Shown: positions 1-6,444 of the stretch, in pieces | How positions within the stretch are numbered: the first letter of the stretch is position 1 | Layout: every line of letters begins with the position of its first letter | Assembly: GCA_937890845.1 (NCBI GenBank) | Contig: CALADR010000405.1 | Location: 1-6,591 of the forward strand | Direction: 5' to 3' | Length of the DNA: 6,591 nucleotides | DNA from: an uncultured Bacteroidales bacterium | Lineage (GTDB): Bacteria > Bacteroidota > Bacteroidia > Bacteroidales > UBA932 | Program-made: the position numbers and the translations under genes | Notes under the pieces: model-generated | The model's input: only the letters and a program-made list of their open reading frames with translations | Told to the model about the DNA's origin: nothing | Databases searched by the model: none

Positions 1-800
1 CCGTCCAGCGTCAGGTATGAAGATGGCGTATCTCCTCCGAAAGGTTTTATCTCAATGTCATTGCTTTTCTGCCTGTCCATATATTCACATACCTGTCTGT
101 CACTTGAGAATGTTGTTCTGAAGTATATTCTGAAGACCAGACGGTCACTGAGTATATTCTGTGGATTTCCGCTTTCCAGTTTTCCTATGTTCCAAGTGGT
201 TTTCCCTAATGTAGGGTCGTCGGCAAAATCTGTTTCATTCAGTCTGTTGACGAATTCCACGAACTTTATTACTGCGCTTTCTCCGAACTGCGGATAGCCG
301 GAATGGCAGCTTTTGCCTTTTATTGTCACTTCAAAAGCTTTTGTTCCTTTGCTTGCCGATGTCATTCTGTTGTCAGTAGGCTCTCCTACAATCACATACT
401 TGCTTCCTGGGTGTGATTTGCTGAAGTGTTTGGCTCCAAAAGACCCTGTTTCCTCTCCGGACAGCAACAGAAGGCCAAAGCCTGTATTCCCTTCTTTTTC
501 AAGTTCAAGGCAGGCGTTGTACATGGCAAAAATCTGACCTTTTGCATCGCAGCTTCCTCTTCCTTCTGTCGGTTCTGCCGAAGGCGGGATATATGGGGGT
601 ACAGTGTCAAGATGCGTGCAGAATATTATTTCCGGAATCCCCCAGCTGAAAAGCAGGTTGACAGTACCGTCTCCCACATCATACTTTTTTACAGAACATT
701 TGCAGGAAGCCATTTTTCTCTCCATGAAATGAGCGAATTCCATCTCCTTTGATGAGGTGGAATCAATATTGAGCATATCTGTAAAAAGTTTCAAGTCCAT
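1..800 (-). CDS. M20-family zinc metallopeptidase/deacylase, 3' end outside window
   Basis: Zinc-dependent hydrolase of the M20 family (ArgE/DapE/LysK/aminoacylase relatives), which cleaves peptide or N-acyl bonds in the cytoplasm. The reading frame is open from the ATG at 800-798 to the window edge, giving 266 codons of a family usually about 350-400 residues long, so the last quarter is missing. Visible motifs in order: THLDTV (metal ligand H63, catalytic-site D65), GRGSCDAKG (bridging ligand D85), SGEE (general base E116, ligand E117), VGEPT (ligand E140), then SKG and the HSGYP segment that opens the inserted dimerisation domain (H166). The final metal-binding His lies off the window. There is no signal peptide. 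The start is supported by a matching promoter 20 bases upstream and by an N-terminus (LNIDSTSSKE) typical of the family. It has its own promoter and follows a terminator, so it is separate from the GH20 operon. The substrate cannot be told from this part: an arginine- or lysine-pathway deacylase and a general dipeptidase are all possible. Family assignment is firm; specificity is not. Confidence 0.93.
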   Translation of the reverse strand, partial: MDLKLFTDMLNIDSTSSKEMEFAHFMERKMASCKCSVKKYDVGDGTVNLLFSWGIPEIIFCTHLDTVPPYIPPSAEPTEGRGSCDAKGQIFAMYNACLELEKEGNTGFGLLLLSGEETGSFGAKHFSKSHPGSKYVIVGEPTDNRMTSASKGTKAFEVTIKGKSCHSGYPQFGESAVIKFVEFVNRLNETDFADDPTLGKTTWNIGKLESGNPQNILSDRLVFRIYFRTTFSSDRQVCEYMDRQKSNDIEIKPFGGDTPSSYLTLD

Positions 801-819
801 AATGATGGGAATCAACCTA

Positions 820-850
820 CAAAAATACCTATAAAAATCCGGATGGCAAA
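820..850 (-). promoter_or_regulatory. Bacteroidota-type promoter of the M20 peptidase gene
   Basis: On the minus strand a -33 TTTG (850-847) is followed after exactly 19 bases by TATTTTTG (827-820), an exact match to the Bacteroidota -7 consensus TAnnTTTG. Transcription should start about 5-8 bases further on, leaving a leader of only about 12-15 nt before the ATG at 800. The -33 element uses the end of the T-tract of the terminator of the upstream operon. Confidence 0.72.
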
Positions 851-900
851 AAATAGAGGGCCCGTTTTGAAATTTTTCAAAACGGGCCCTCTATTTTTTG
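847..900 (-). terminator. Perfect 26-bp inverted repeat, intrinsic terminator of the GH20 operon
   Basis: Two perfectly complementary 26-base arms (847-872 and 875-900) are separated by 2 bases. The core is a GC-rich stem (AGAGGGCCCG and its complement), and each arm ends in a run of six A or T, so RNA from either strand would end in a U-tract. It begins 19 bases after the stop codon of the second GH20 gene, the right place to terminate that operon. No plus-strand gene reads into it here, so the symmetry may simply reflect the A-tract pairing with the U-tract, or it may block antisense transcription. Confidence 0.9.
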
Positions 901-919
901 TGAGTGATGCTTCAGTGCA

Positions 920-3262
920 TTACTTTACGACTACCTCATCAAGGAATATAAAAGAGTTGTTTCCATGGCGGGCATGCCAGGCAGGCAGCGGAAGTATTCC
1001 GGCTTCTACCTTTATATATCTGGCAGAGGTTTCAGGAAATGTAAGTGTGTAGTCTTCCATACCGTCCTTGTCTTTCTGTCCGGGAACTGCAATTTGCATG
1101 CGACCTGCTTCTGTAAAGTCTTTTCCGTTGTCTGAGATACTTGCTGTAATCGAAACCGGAGGGAAAATATCGTTGGCTTTATCGATAAGCGTTCCCAGAG
1201 TTATGCTGCTGTAGGTTTCATTGCCACCCATGTCAATTACAAAGGACGCCGGCGTTCCTAACCATCCGCAATATTCTCCTGAGCTGTATTCGCCTTTTCC
1301 TCTTATTCCGTCAACAAGAGAGCCTGGTGCGCCATAACGGTATTTTTCCAACGGTTGCGTAAGCAATTGTACGTTTGTTCCCATGGCCTTGTTGTCAATG
1401 AAGTCCAATGTGAACACCCTTGTTTCCATATTGTCTCTTTCTACAATTGCACTCAGAGTGCATCCTTTTTTTATTTCAACAGGACCTGAGTATAAAGTAG
1501 AAGTCTTGTCAGGTGTTTTTCCGTCCAAAGTATATCTTATAGGAGCATTGCCTTGGGTTGACAAATTTACTTCTACACATCTTTTTTCAGGATTGGAAGT
1601 TGCTTTTCCTATTATTTGGAATACATTTTTTGCGTAATTATATCCCATTATGTCATACATGGCAGCTTCATGTGAAAGGCTTTCAAGGAAACGGTCCCAG
1701 TTTTTGTTTTCAGGACTGCACCACTGCACTTCGCTAAGGGCTGCAAGACGAGGAAGAATCATGTATTCCAGATGTTCGTTGCTTGCGATGTATTCTGTCC
1801 AGACATTAGCCTGTACTCCGAGAATATGTTTTCTTGCATTCTCGTCCATGTCATCTGTATAAGGCTCATAAGAATAGACTTTTTCCACAGGTACATATCC
1901 ACCTATGCCGAACGGTTCGTTCTCAATGTCCTTGGACTGGTAATAGTCGAAATAGAAATGGGAATTAGGGGTCATTATGACGTCATGCCCCATTTTTGAA
2001 GCCTTGATTCCGCCGGCGCTTCCTCTCCAAGACATAATTGTGGCATTCGGTCCCGGTTTGCCCTCCAGAATCTCATCCCATCCTATAATCTTTTTCCCTT
2101 TTGTCGCGAGGAAATTTTCCATTCTCTCCATGACGTAGCTCTGGAGATAATGTTCTGCATTGAAGTTTTCATCATCTTTCAGACCCAGTTCTTTGATTTT
2201 TGCCTGGCATACAGGACACTTTTCCCAGCGAACCTTAGGACATTCGTCTCCTCCTATATGGATATATTCGTATGGGAAGAGATCTGATATTTCGGTTAAG
2301 ATATCTTCAAGAAAATGCATGGTCTTTTCATTTCCTGCACAAAGGACGTCATCTGCTATACCCCATCTTCCCCATACTTCATATGGTCCTCCGGTACATC
2401 CGTATTGAGGATAAGCGGCCAGAGCTGCCAGCATGTGTCCTGGAAGGTCTATCTCAGGAATGATATTTATGCCTCTCTTGGATGCATATTCTACGACTTC
2501 CCTGATCTGGTCCTGAGTATAATAGCCGCCATGTTCAATGCCGTCGCAGCTATCCCAGTCCTTTTTGATTACTGTACCTTTTCTTACTGATCCTACTTCT
2601 ATGAGTTTAGGGTATTTCTTTATTTCAACTCTCCATCCCTGGTCATCTGTGAGATGCCAGTGAAGAGTATTCAGTTTATAGACAGCCATTATGTCTATTA
2701 TTTTCCTGACTTCGTTTTCATCAAAGAAATGTCTCGATATATCAAGATGAAGCCCCCTGTATTTAAATCGGGGACTGTCTTTTATAGAGAGACAAGGCAA
2801 ACTCCATTCTGCTTCAGGGGCAGGGGTGTTGCCGTAAATCTCCACTGGAAGGAGTTGTTTCAGAGTCTGTATGGCATAGAGAAAGCCGCTGAGTGAAGAT
2901 GCTTTTGCAACTACTCCTTTTTTGTCGATATCCAAAGTATATTCTTCGTTACCCAAAGAACTGTCCAGTATAAAACAGAATCCTCCGGCATTGCCTGAAA
3001 GAACTTCGTCTTCAACTTTAATGGCTGCCTCTTTTCCGGAAACTGCAGAAAGTCTGCCTGCAAAATCCTTTATGGAAGAAATTATAACAGGGTCTTCAAT
3101 TCCGCAACATGTAACAGAAGTTCCTGCTGCATTGAAACTTCCGTTTCCTTGTTCTACTTCAAGAGGATAAGGAATCAGGTTCAGCTCGTTTTTTTCAGGG
3201 CTGCTGCAGGCCGCGGCCATTGCAGCCAAAGCTGATGCGATAAAGATTTTTGTTTTATTCAT
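920..3262 (-). CDS. GH20 beta-N-acetylhexosaminidase, lipoprotein with C-terminal discoidin-like domain
   Basis: Exo-acting enzyme that removes terminal beta-linked GlcNAc or GalNAc from glycans by substrate-assisted catalysis, acting outside the cytoplasm. The 780-residue protein starts with a lipoprotein signal peptide ending in the lipobox AAAC (C19). Then come a GH20b N-terminal domain (about 27-155), the GH20 TIM barrel (about 164-515), a small chitobiase C-terminal/Fn3-like domain (about 550-620, with IRYTLDGKTPD) and an F5/8 type C (discoidin/CBM32-like) domain (about 625-780) ending in DEVVVK. Catalytic residues visible: R177 in DISRHF, the HLTDDQGW motif, H276, the HIGGDE pair D339/E340, W395, W412, Y437/D439, W488 and E490. 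A CPVC motif (349-352) follows the active site, as in other Bacteroidota GH20 enzymes. It is the second gene of a two-gene operon, 11 bases after its paralogue, with no strong Shine-Dalgarno, which is normal for this phylum. The discoidin domain may bind a sugar or pack on the barrel. Family is certain; natural substrate (mucin, N-glycan, chitooligosaccharide) is unknown. Confidence 0.96.
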   Translation of the reverse strand: MNKTKIFIASALAAMAAACSSPEKNELNLIPYPLEVEQGNGSFNAAGTSVTCCGIEDPVIISSIKDFAGRLSAVSGKEAAIKVEDEVLSGNAGGFCFILDSSLGNEEYTLDIDKKGVVAKASSLSGFLYAIQTLKQLLPVEIYGNTPAPEAEWSLPCLSIKDSPRFKYRGLHLDISRHFFDENEVRKIIDIMAVYKLNTLHWHLTDDQGWRVEIKKYPKLIEVGSVRKGTVIKKDWDSCDGIEHGGYYTQDQIREVVEYASKRGINIIPEIDLPGHMLAALAAYPQYGCTGGPYEVWGRWGIADDVLCAGNEKTMHFLEDILTEISDLFPYEYIHIGGDECPKVRWEKCPVCQAKIKELGLKDDENFNAEHYLQSYVMERMENFLATKGKKIIGWDEILEGKPGPNATIMSWRGSAGGIKASKMGHDVIMTPNSHFYFDYYQSKDIENEPFGIGGYVPVEKVYSYEPYTDDMDENARKHILGVQANVWTEYIASNEHLEYMILPRLAALSEVQWCSPENKNWDRFLESLSHEAAMYDIMGYNYAKNVFQIIGKATSNPEKRCVEVNLSTQGNAPIRYTLDGKTPDKTSTLYSGPVEIKKGCTLSAIVERDNMETRVFTLDFIDNKAMGTNVQLLTQPLEKYRYGAPGSLVDGIRGKGEYSSGEYCGWLGTPASFVIDMGGNETYSSITLGTLIDKANDIFPPVSITASISDNGKDFTEAGRMQIAVPGQKDKDGMEDYTLTFPETSARYIKVEAGILPLPAWHARHGNNSFIFLDEVVVK

Positions 3263-3273
3263 TGCTTGTTATG

Positions 3274-5373
3274 TTAGTTTATAATTATTTCGTCGGTAAA
3301 TAGCCATGCTCCGGGACGGCTGTTTTTTCTGGCAATAATCCTTATATACCGTCCCTGTATGTCGCATACGGCAGAGTAGAGTTTGAACATAATCTTAGGA
3401 GCTTCGTCAGGAATGTCACAATATGCTTTCCCTGCGCTGATGAAATCTGTCCCGTTTTCTGAAACAAGAAATTCCACGTCCTGAGGAACTTGTACCCAGG
3501 CTCCGTAGGAATGCATGAATGTTGCTCCTATAAATCTTATATTCTGTATTTTACCCAGGTCTACGGTTATGTCCATATCTCCAAGAAATCCCTGCCACTT
3601 TTTGTCTCCATATGTCCAGCCACCCAGTATTCCGTCTGTCAGGGTAGAATTCCCTGCAGCCTTGTACTGCTCTTTATAAGGTGTATCATATGTTACTTTA
3701 CATCCTTTGCCGAGATGCTGTACCGGAGCAAGGCTCTCTTTACGTTCTCCATATTCGTTTTCAAGGTCGAATACATTGAATCCCATTTCTTCGAGCAGAC
3801 TGCATATTTTTAGAGATCTGTTTCTGAAATCTGTGTAATCTTTGTTTTCGGGACGGCTCCAGCCTGTCTCAGCAATGGCAAATGCCCTAGGATAGTACAT
3901 ATATTCGGCATGACTGTCTTCTGTAACATATTCTGACCACAGGTTTCCTTGTATGCCCAGAATATGTTTTTTTTCCTGAAGAGACAGATTCTCTTCCAAC
4001 GGCTCATACATATATGTTTTTTCCAAAGGAGTGTATCCTCCGATAGATACAGGCTCTTTGAAAGGAGCATCCTGTGAATAGTCCAGATAGCACGATGCCC
4101 CAGGGGTCATGATCACATCGTGTCCGGCTTTTGCCGCAGCGATTCCTCCTTCTGTGCCGCGCCAAGACATTACCGTGGCATTCGGTGCCAGACCGCCTTG
4201 CAGAATCTCGTCCCATCCTATGATTTTCCGTCCTTTCAAATTTACATATTCTTCAATACGGTGTATAAGATAGCTTTGCAGACCGTCAACGTCTTCCAGT
4301 CCTTTCTCTTTCATTCTTCTCTGACAGTCCTGGCAGGTTTTCCACGCCCCTTTCGATGCTTCGTCTCCTCCTATATGGATATATTCGGACGGAAACATAT
4401 CCATGACTCTGTCCAGTACCGTTTTAAGAAATTCGAAAGTGATTTCTTTACCAGGGCAGAAGTCGCTGCAGCCGGCTTTTCCGCTACAGCCCAGTTCCGG
4501 ATAAGCCTTTATGACTTCTTCGCTGTGCCCCGGCATTTCTATCTCAGGGATTACCTCTATGTGTCGCTCTCGTGCATATTCAAGTATCTCTCTGATATCT
4601 TCAGCCGTGTAATACCCGCCATAAGCTCCAGGCATGCTGTACTCGCAGTTACAAGCGCCTGCTTCTACCCAGTCTGTCCATTTTTTCTGCGGCCTCCAAG
4701 CAGCATATTCGGTAAGTCTGGGATATTCTTTTATTTCTATGCGCCAGCCTGCTCCGTCTGTAAGGTGCAGATGCATCCTGTTGAGTTTCAGAAGAGCCAT
4801 TGCATCCATCTGTTTCATAAGGAACTCCTTGCTCCTGAAATGTCTTGACACGTCAAAGTGCAGGCCTCTGTAAGGGAATCTCGGTCCATCGGTTATTTCA
4901 CAGCATGGAACAGTCCTATCTTTCCATCCTGATGTCATCTGGGTAAGAGTCTGCAAGGCATAGAATGCTCCTGTTTCGCTTCCTGCCGATATTTTTATCC
5001 CGGCATTACCTATATTAATAGTATAACTCTCATCCGGTAATCTGGAAGAAAAACCATTGATACTTATGTTTATGTCAGCTTTTTTCTTTTGTACAATAAA
5101 AGGAAAATTGTTTTTCAAGTATTCTGTCAGACAACTGGAAGCATCCGTCTTTTGCCAGTGGCCGGTATTCAGATCTGTCAAAGAAATGCTATATGATACA
5201 GTATCTTCAGGAAAAGTATAGGACCCGTTCTTCTTTACAGCATAGGAAGGAGAAGGAATCAAGGTTTCAGGAACCCATTTCTCCGTTTTAACTTCTTTCC
5301 CTGAGGCAAAAGACAATACAGCCTCTCCTGCCATGGCCAACACTAAGGCGATGACCGCCATTTTTCTATTCAT
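3274..5373 (-). CDS. GH20 beta-N-acetylhexosaminidase, secreted, with C-terminal discoidin-like domain
   Basis: Paralogue of the next gene and first in the operon. The 699-residue protein has a type I signal peptide (basic MNRK, hydrophobic stretch, likely cleavage after A23 or G25) and no lipobox cysteine, so it should be soluble in the periplasm or exported further. Domains: GH20b N-terminal (about 36-160), GH20 catalytic barrel (about 164-510), then directly an F5/8 type C-like domain (about 555-699) ending in DEIIIN; the small chitobiase-type domain of its neighbour is absent. Catalytic residues visible: R177, D206, H283, the HIGGDE pair D337/E338, W387, W404, Y429/D431, W479 and E481. 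The active-site motif reads HLTDGAGW instead of the usual HLTDDQGW, and the following loop (about 224-250) is longer, with three tryptophans (W226, W232, W235) and a CNC motif. These changes suggest a different subsite from that of its partner. Same reaction class, removal of terminal beta-HexNAc; substrate unknown. The start is the only one giving a complete signal peptide. Confidence 0.96.
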   Translation of the reverse strand: MNRKMAVIALVLAMAGEAVLSFASGKEVKTEKWVPETLIPSPSYAVKKNGSYTFPEDTVSYSISLTDLNTGHWQKTDASSCLTEYLKNNFPFIVQKKKADINISINGFSSRLPDESYTINIGNAGIKISAGSETGAFYALQTLTQMTSGWKDRTVPCCEITDGPRFPYRGLHFDVSRHFRSKEFLMKQMDAMALLKLNRMHLHLTDGAGWRIEIKEYPRLTEYAAWRPQKKWTDWVEAGACNCEYSMPGAYGGYYTAEDIREILEYARERHIEVIPEIEMPGHSEEVIKAYPELGCSGKAGCSDFCPGKEITFEFLKTVLDRVMDMFPSEYIHIGGDEASKGAWKTCQDCQRRMKEKGLEDVDGLQSYLIHRIEEYVNLKGRKIIGWDEILQGGLAPNATVMSWRGTEGGIAAAKAGHDVIMTPGASCYLDYSQDAPFKEPVSIGGYTPLEKTYMYEPLEENLSLQEKKHILGIQGNLWSEYVTEDSHAEYMYYPRAFAIAETGWSRPENKDYTDFRNRSLKICSLLEEMGFNVFDLENEYGERKESLAPVQHLGKGCKVTYDTPYKEQYKAAGNSTLTDGILGGWTYGDKKWQGFLGDMDITVDLGKIQNIRFIGATFMHSYGAWVQVPQDVEFLVSENGTDFISAGKAYCDIPDEAPKIMFKLYSAVCDIQGRYIRIIARKNSRPGAWLFTDEIIIN

Positions 5374-5380
5374 ACTCCAG

Positions 5381-5398
5381 TGTTACGTTAATGTCACA
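5381..5398. promoter_or_regulatory. Candidate operator, 18-bp pseudo-palindrome TGTTAC-N6-GTCACA
   Basis: The halves match each other at 7 of 9 positions, in a style used by CRP/FNR-family regulators (TGTnAC...GTnACA). The spacing is two bases longer than a classical CRP site. It sits 7 bases upstream of the GH20 start codon, and downstream of the candidate promoter, where a bound protein would repress. It may be chance. Confidence 0.25.
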
Positions 5399-5411
5399 AG
5401 TTTCAAATAAG

Positions 5412-5444
5412 TAAAGGTATTAAATTATTGGATAAAATCCCAAT
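5412..5444 (-). promoter_or_regulatory. Possible Bacteroidota-type promoter of the GH20 operon
   Basis: On the minus strand TACCTTTA (5419-5412) matches the -7 consensus TAnnTTTG at all but the last position, with ATTG (5444-5441) 21 bases upstream in place of the -33 TTTG. Both elements are imperfect, as might be expected of a regulated carbohydrate operon that needs an activator. It would give a leader of about 30-35 nt. Confidence 0.3.
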
Positions 5445-5526
5445 TTATCGCATTGTCGTTATTGCGTCGTCAGTATGAACCCAATTAATAATGAGAGCAG
5501 ACCGTTGTTTTACTGATAAGTTGGTA

Positions 5527-5557
5527 TTTGCCGGCATAACTCATTGCCGTACCTTTG
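5527..5557 (+). promoter_or_regulatory. Bacteroidota-type promoter of the hemerythrin operon
   Basis: TTTG (5527-5530), exactly 19 bases, then TACCTTTG (5550-5557) is a perfect match to the Bacteroidota -33/-7 promoter. Transcription should begin near 5562-5566, leaving a leader of about 155 nt before the hemerythrin ATG, long for this phylum. An 8-bp palindrome TGCCGGCA (5529-5536) overlaps the -33 box and might be an operator half. Confidence 0.72.
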
Positions 5558-5620
5558 CATACGAAGATTGAGATTTTAGGCCATATAGTTAAAAAGTTTA
5601 GATCCTTTTAATTGTTGTAG

Positions 5621-5648
5621 ATGGGGGTGCCTGTGAAGGTGTCCCCAT
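5621..5648 (+). promoter_or_regulatory. Structured leader hairpin upstream of the hemerythrin gene
   Basis: Bases 5621-5631 pair with 5638-5648 in an 11-bp stem around the six-base loop TGTGAA. The lower part is A-U, U-A and four G-C pairs; the middle is three consecutive G-U wobbles (5627-5629 with 5640-5642); the top is two C-G pairs. The G-U pairs become C-A mismatches on the other strand, so the structure is well formed only in plus-strand RNA. It ends about 70 nt before the start codon and is not followed by a proper U-tract, so it looks more like a leader or stability element than a plain terminator. I do not recognise it as a known riboswitch. Confidence 0.45.
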
Positions 5649-5718
5649 TTGTCGGTTACGGTATAATTTGGTATTGAAACGGAAAATTGAGTAACTTCAC
5701 GCAATACAATGAACAAAA

Positions 5719-6444
5719 ATGATTATTATGACAGAAAATAAAGACAATGACAGAATCGTGCTGTCACCTTCGCTGAAGATGGCAGACCTTGTAAATTTGA
5801 ATTATAGCCTTCTGAGTGTATTGTCCCGTCTGGGAATGACTTTGGGTTTTGGTGAAACAACGGTGGCGGATGCATGTTGCAGGCATAATATAAATGTCTC
5901 CTCCCTGCTTTTGATATGCAATATATATACGTATCAGGGATATGTTCCTACAGGAGAGTTGCTGACATCAGGTTCTCCGACTGATGTCGTGCGCTACCTG
6001 CATCAGTCCCATGTATATTATATTGACAAAGAACTCCCGGGACTGGAAAAATCCCTTGAAGAGCTGGTGGCTCCATGCGAGCAGAGACTTAAGCGTACTA
6101 TTTATAATTTCTTTGCGGAGTATAAGAAAGAGCTTGAAAACCATTTTGCCTACGAGGAATCTGTGGTTTTTCCGTACGTAAGGTCATTCAAGTCCGGAAT
6201 AAGGGAAAAAGGATATTCGATAGAGCAGTTCGAAGAAAATCACAGTAATATAGATGAAAAACTCTGCGACCTTAAAAATATCGTGATGAAGTACCTTCCG
6301 GAACAATGTGATCCTGTCAAAAGAAATGAGGTGCTCTATCATATATGTTTCCTGGAAGAGGATTTGGGCAAGCATACGCTTATAGAAGACAATATTCTCA
6401 TTCCTATGATGTCAAGACTTGAAGAAAATGAATGCTGCAAATAG
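5719..6444 (+). CDS. Hemerythrin-like di-iron protein, RIC/ScdA/YtfE-related
   Basis: Cytoplasmic 241-residue protein whose C-terminal part (about 88-235) is a hemerythrin-like four-helix bundle. Likely di-iron ligands are H98 (or H95) in LHQSH, H142 and E146 in ENHFAYEE, H175 in FEENH, and H219 and E223 in KHTLIED. This pattern matches the RIC family (E. coli YtfE, S. aureus ScdA), which handles iron for Fe-S cluster repair after nitric oxide or oxidative damage. Residues 21-68 resemble the ScdA_N/DUF542 domain (ADLVNLNYSLLSVLSRLGM), but the usual Cys-Cys after Gly-Ile-Asp is missing; a CC pair occurs later, at 53-54. An in-frame TGA at 5710-5712 limits the start to M1 (5719) or M4 (5728). 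The gene has its own strong promoter and long leader, and overlaps the next gene by 17 bases, suggesting coupled translation. It could be a repair protein, or an O2/NO/redox sensor acting with its regulator neighbour. Fold is secure; role is inferred. Confidence 0.85.
   Translation: MIIMTENKDNDRIVLSPSLKMADLVNLNYSLLSVLSRLGMTLGFGETTVADACCRHNINVSSLLLICNIYTYQGYVPTGELLTSGSPTDVVRYLHQSHVYYIDKELPGLEKSLEELVAPCEQRLKRTIYNFFAEYKKELENHFAYEESVVFPYVRSFKSGIREKGYSIEQFEENHSNIDEKLCDLKNIVMKYLPEQCDPVKRNEVLYHICFLEEDLGKHTLIEDNILIPMMSRLEENECCK

Larger units (their letters stand above)
5374..5718. other. Divergent intergenic region between the GH20 operon and the hemerythrin operon
   Basis: This 345-base AT-rich gap has no credible protein gene. 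It holds, from left to right, a pseudo-palindrome (5381-5398), a weak minus-strand promoter candidate for the GH20 operon (5412-5444), a strong plus-strand promoter (5527-5557) and a leader of about 155 nt containing a stable hairpin (5621-5648). The stretch 5445-5526 between the two promoters shows nothing I can name and is where shared regulatory sites could lie. Confidence 0.7.

Noticed and set aside
426..752. 108-codon plus-strand and 72-codon minus-strand open frames
   Set aside because: Both overlap the M20 peptidase frame, whose metal-binding motifs are intact; no promoter or domain supports either.
4120..4848. 242-codon plus-strand open frame
   Set aside because: It lies wholly antisense to the first GH20 gene, which has clear motifs throughout; its translation is rich in Ser, Phe and Cys with no recognisable domain, as expected of a shadow frame.
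5621..5655. Intrinsic terminator at the leader hairpin
   Set aside because: The stem is followed by ATTTGTCGG, not a U-tract, and no plus-strand gene lies upstream to terminate; attenuation cannot be excluded but is not supported.
5621..5660. Resemblance of GGGGGTGCC...GG to the start of a TPP riboswitch
   Set aside because: The CUGAGA core and the second conserved half (ACCUGAUC) are absent and the two segments pair as a simple hairpin; the downstream gene is not a thiamine gene.
5662..5673. Second possible plus-strand promoter, TATAATTTG, nearer the hemerythrin gene
   Set aside because: It has three instead of two bases between TA and TTTG, and no TTTG at 19-21 bases upstream; the promoter at 5527-5557 matches perfectly.
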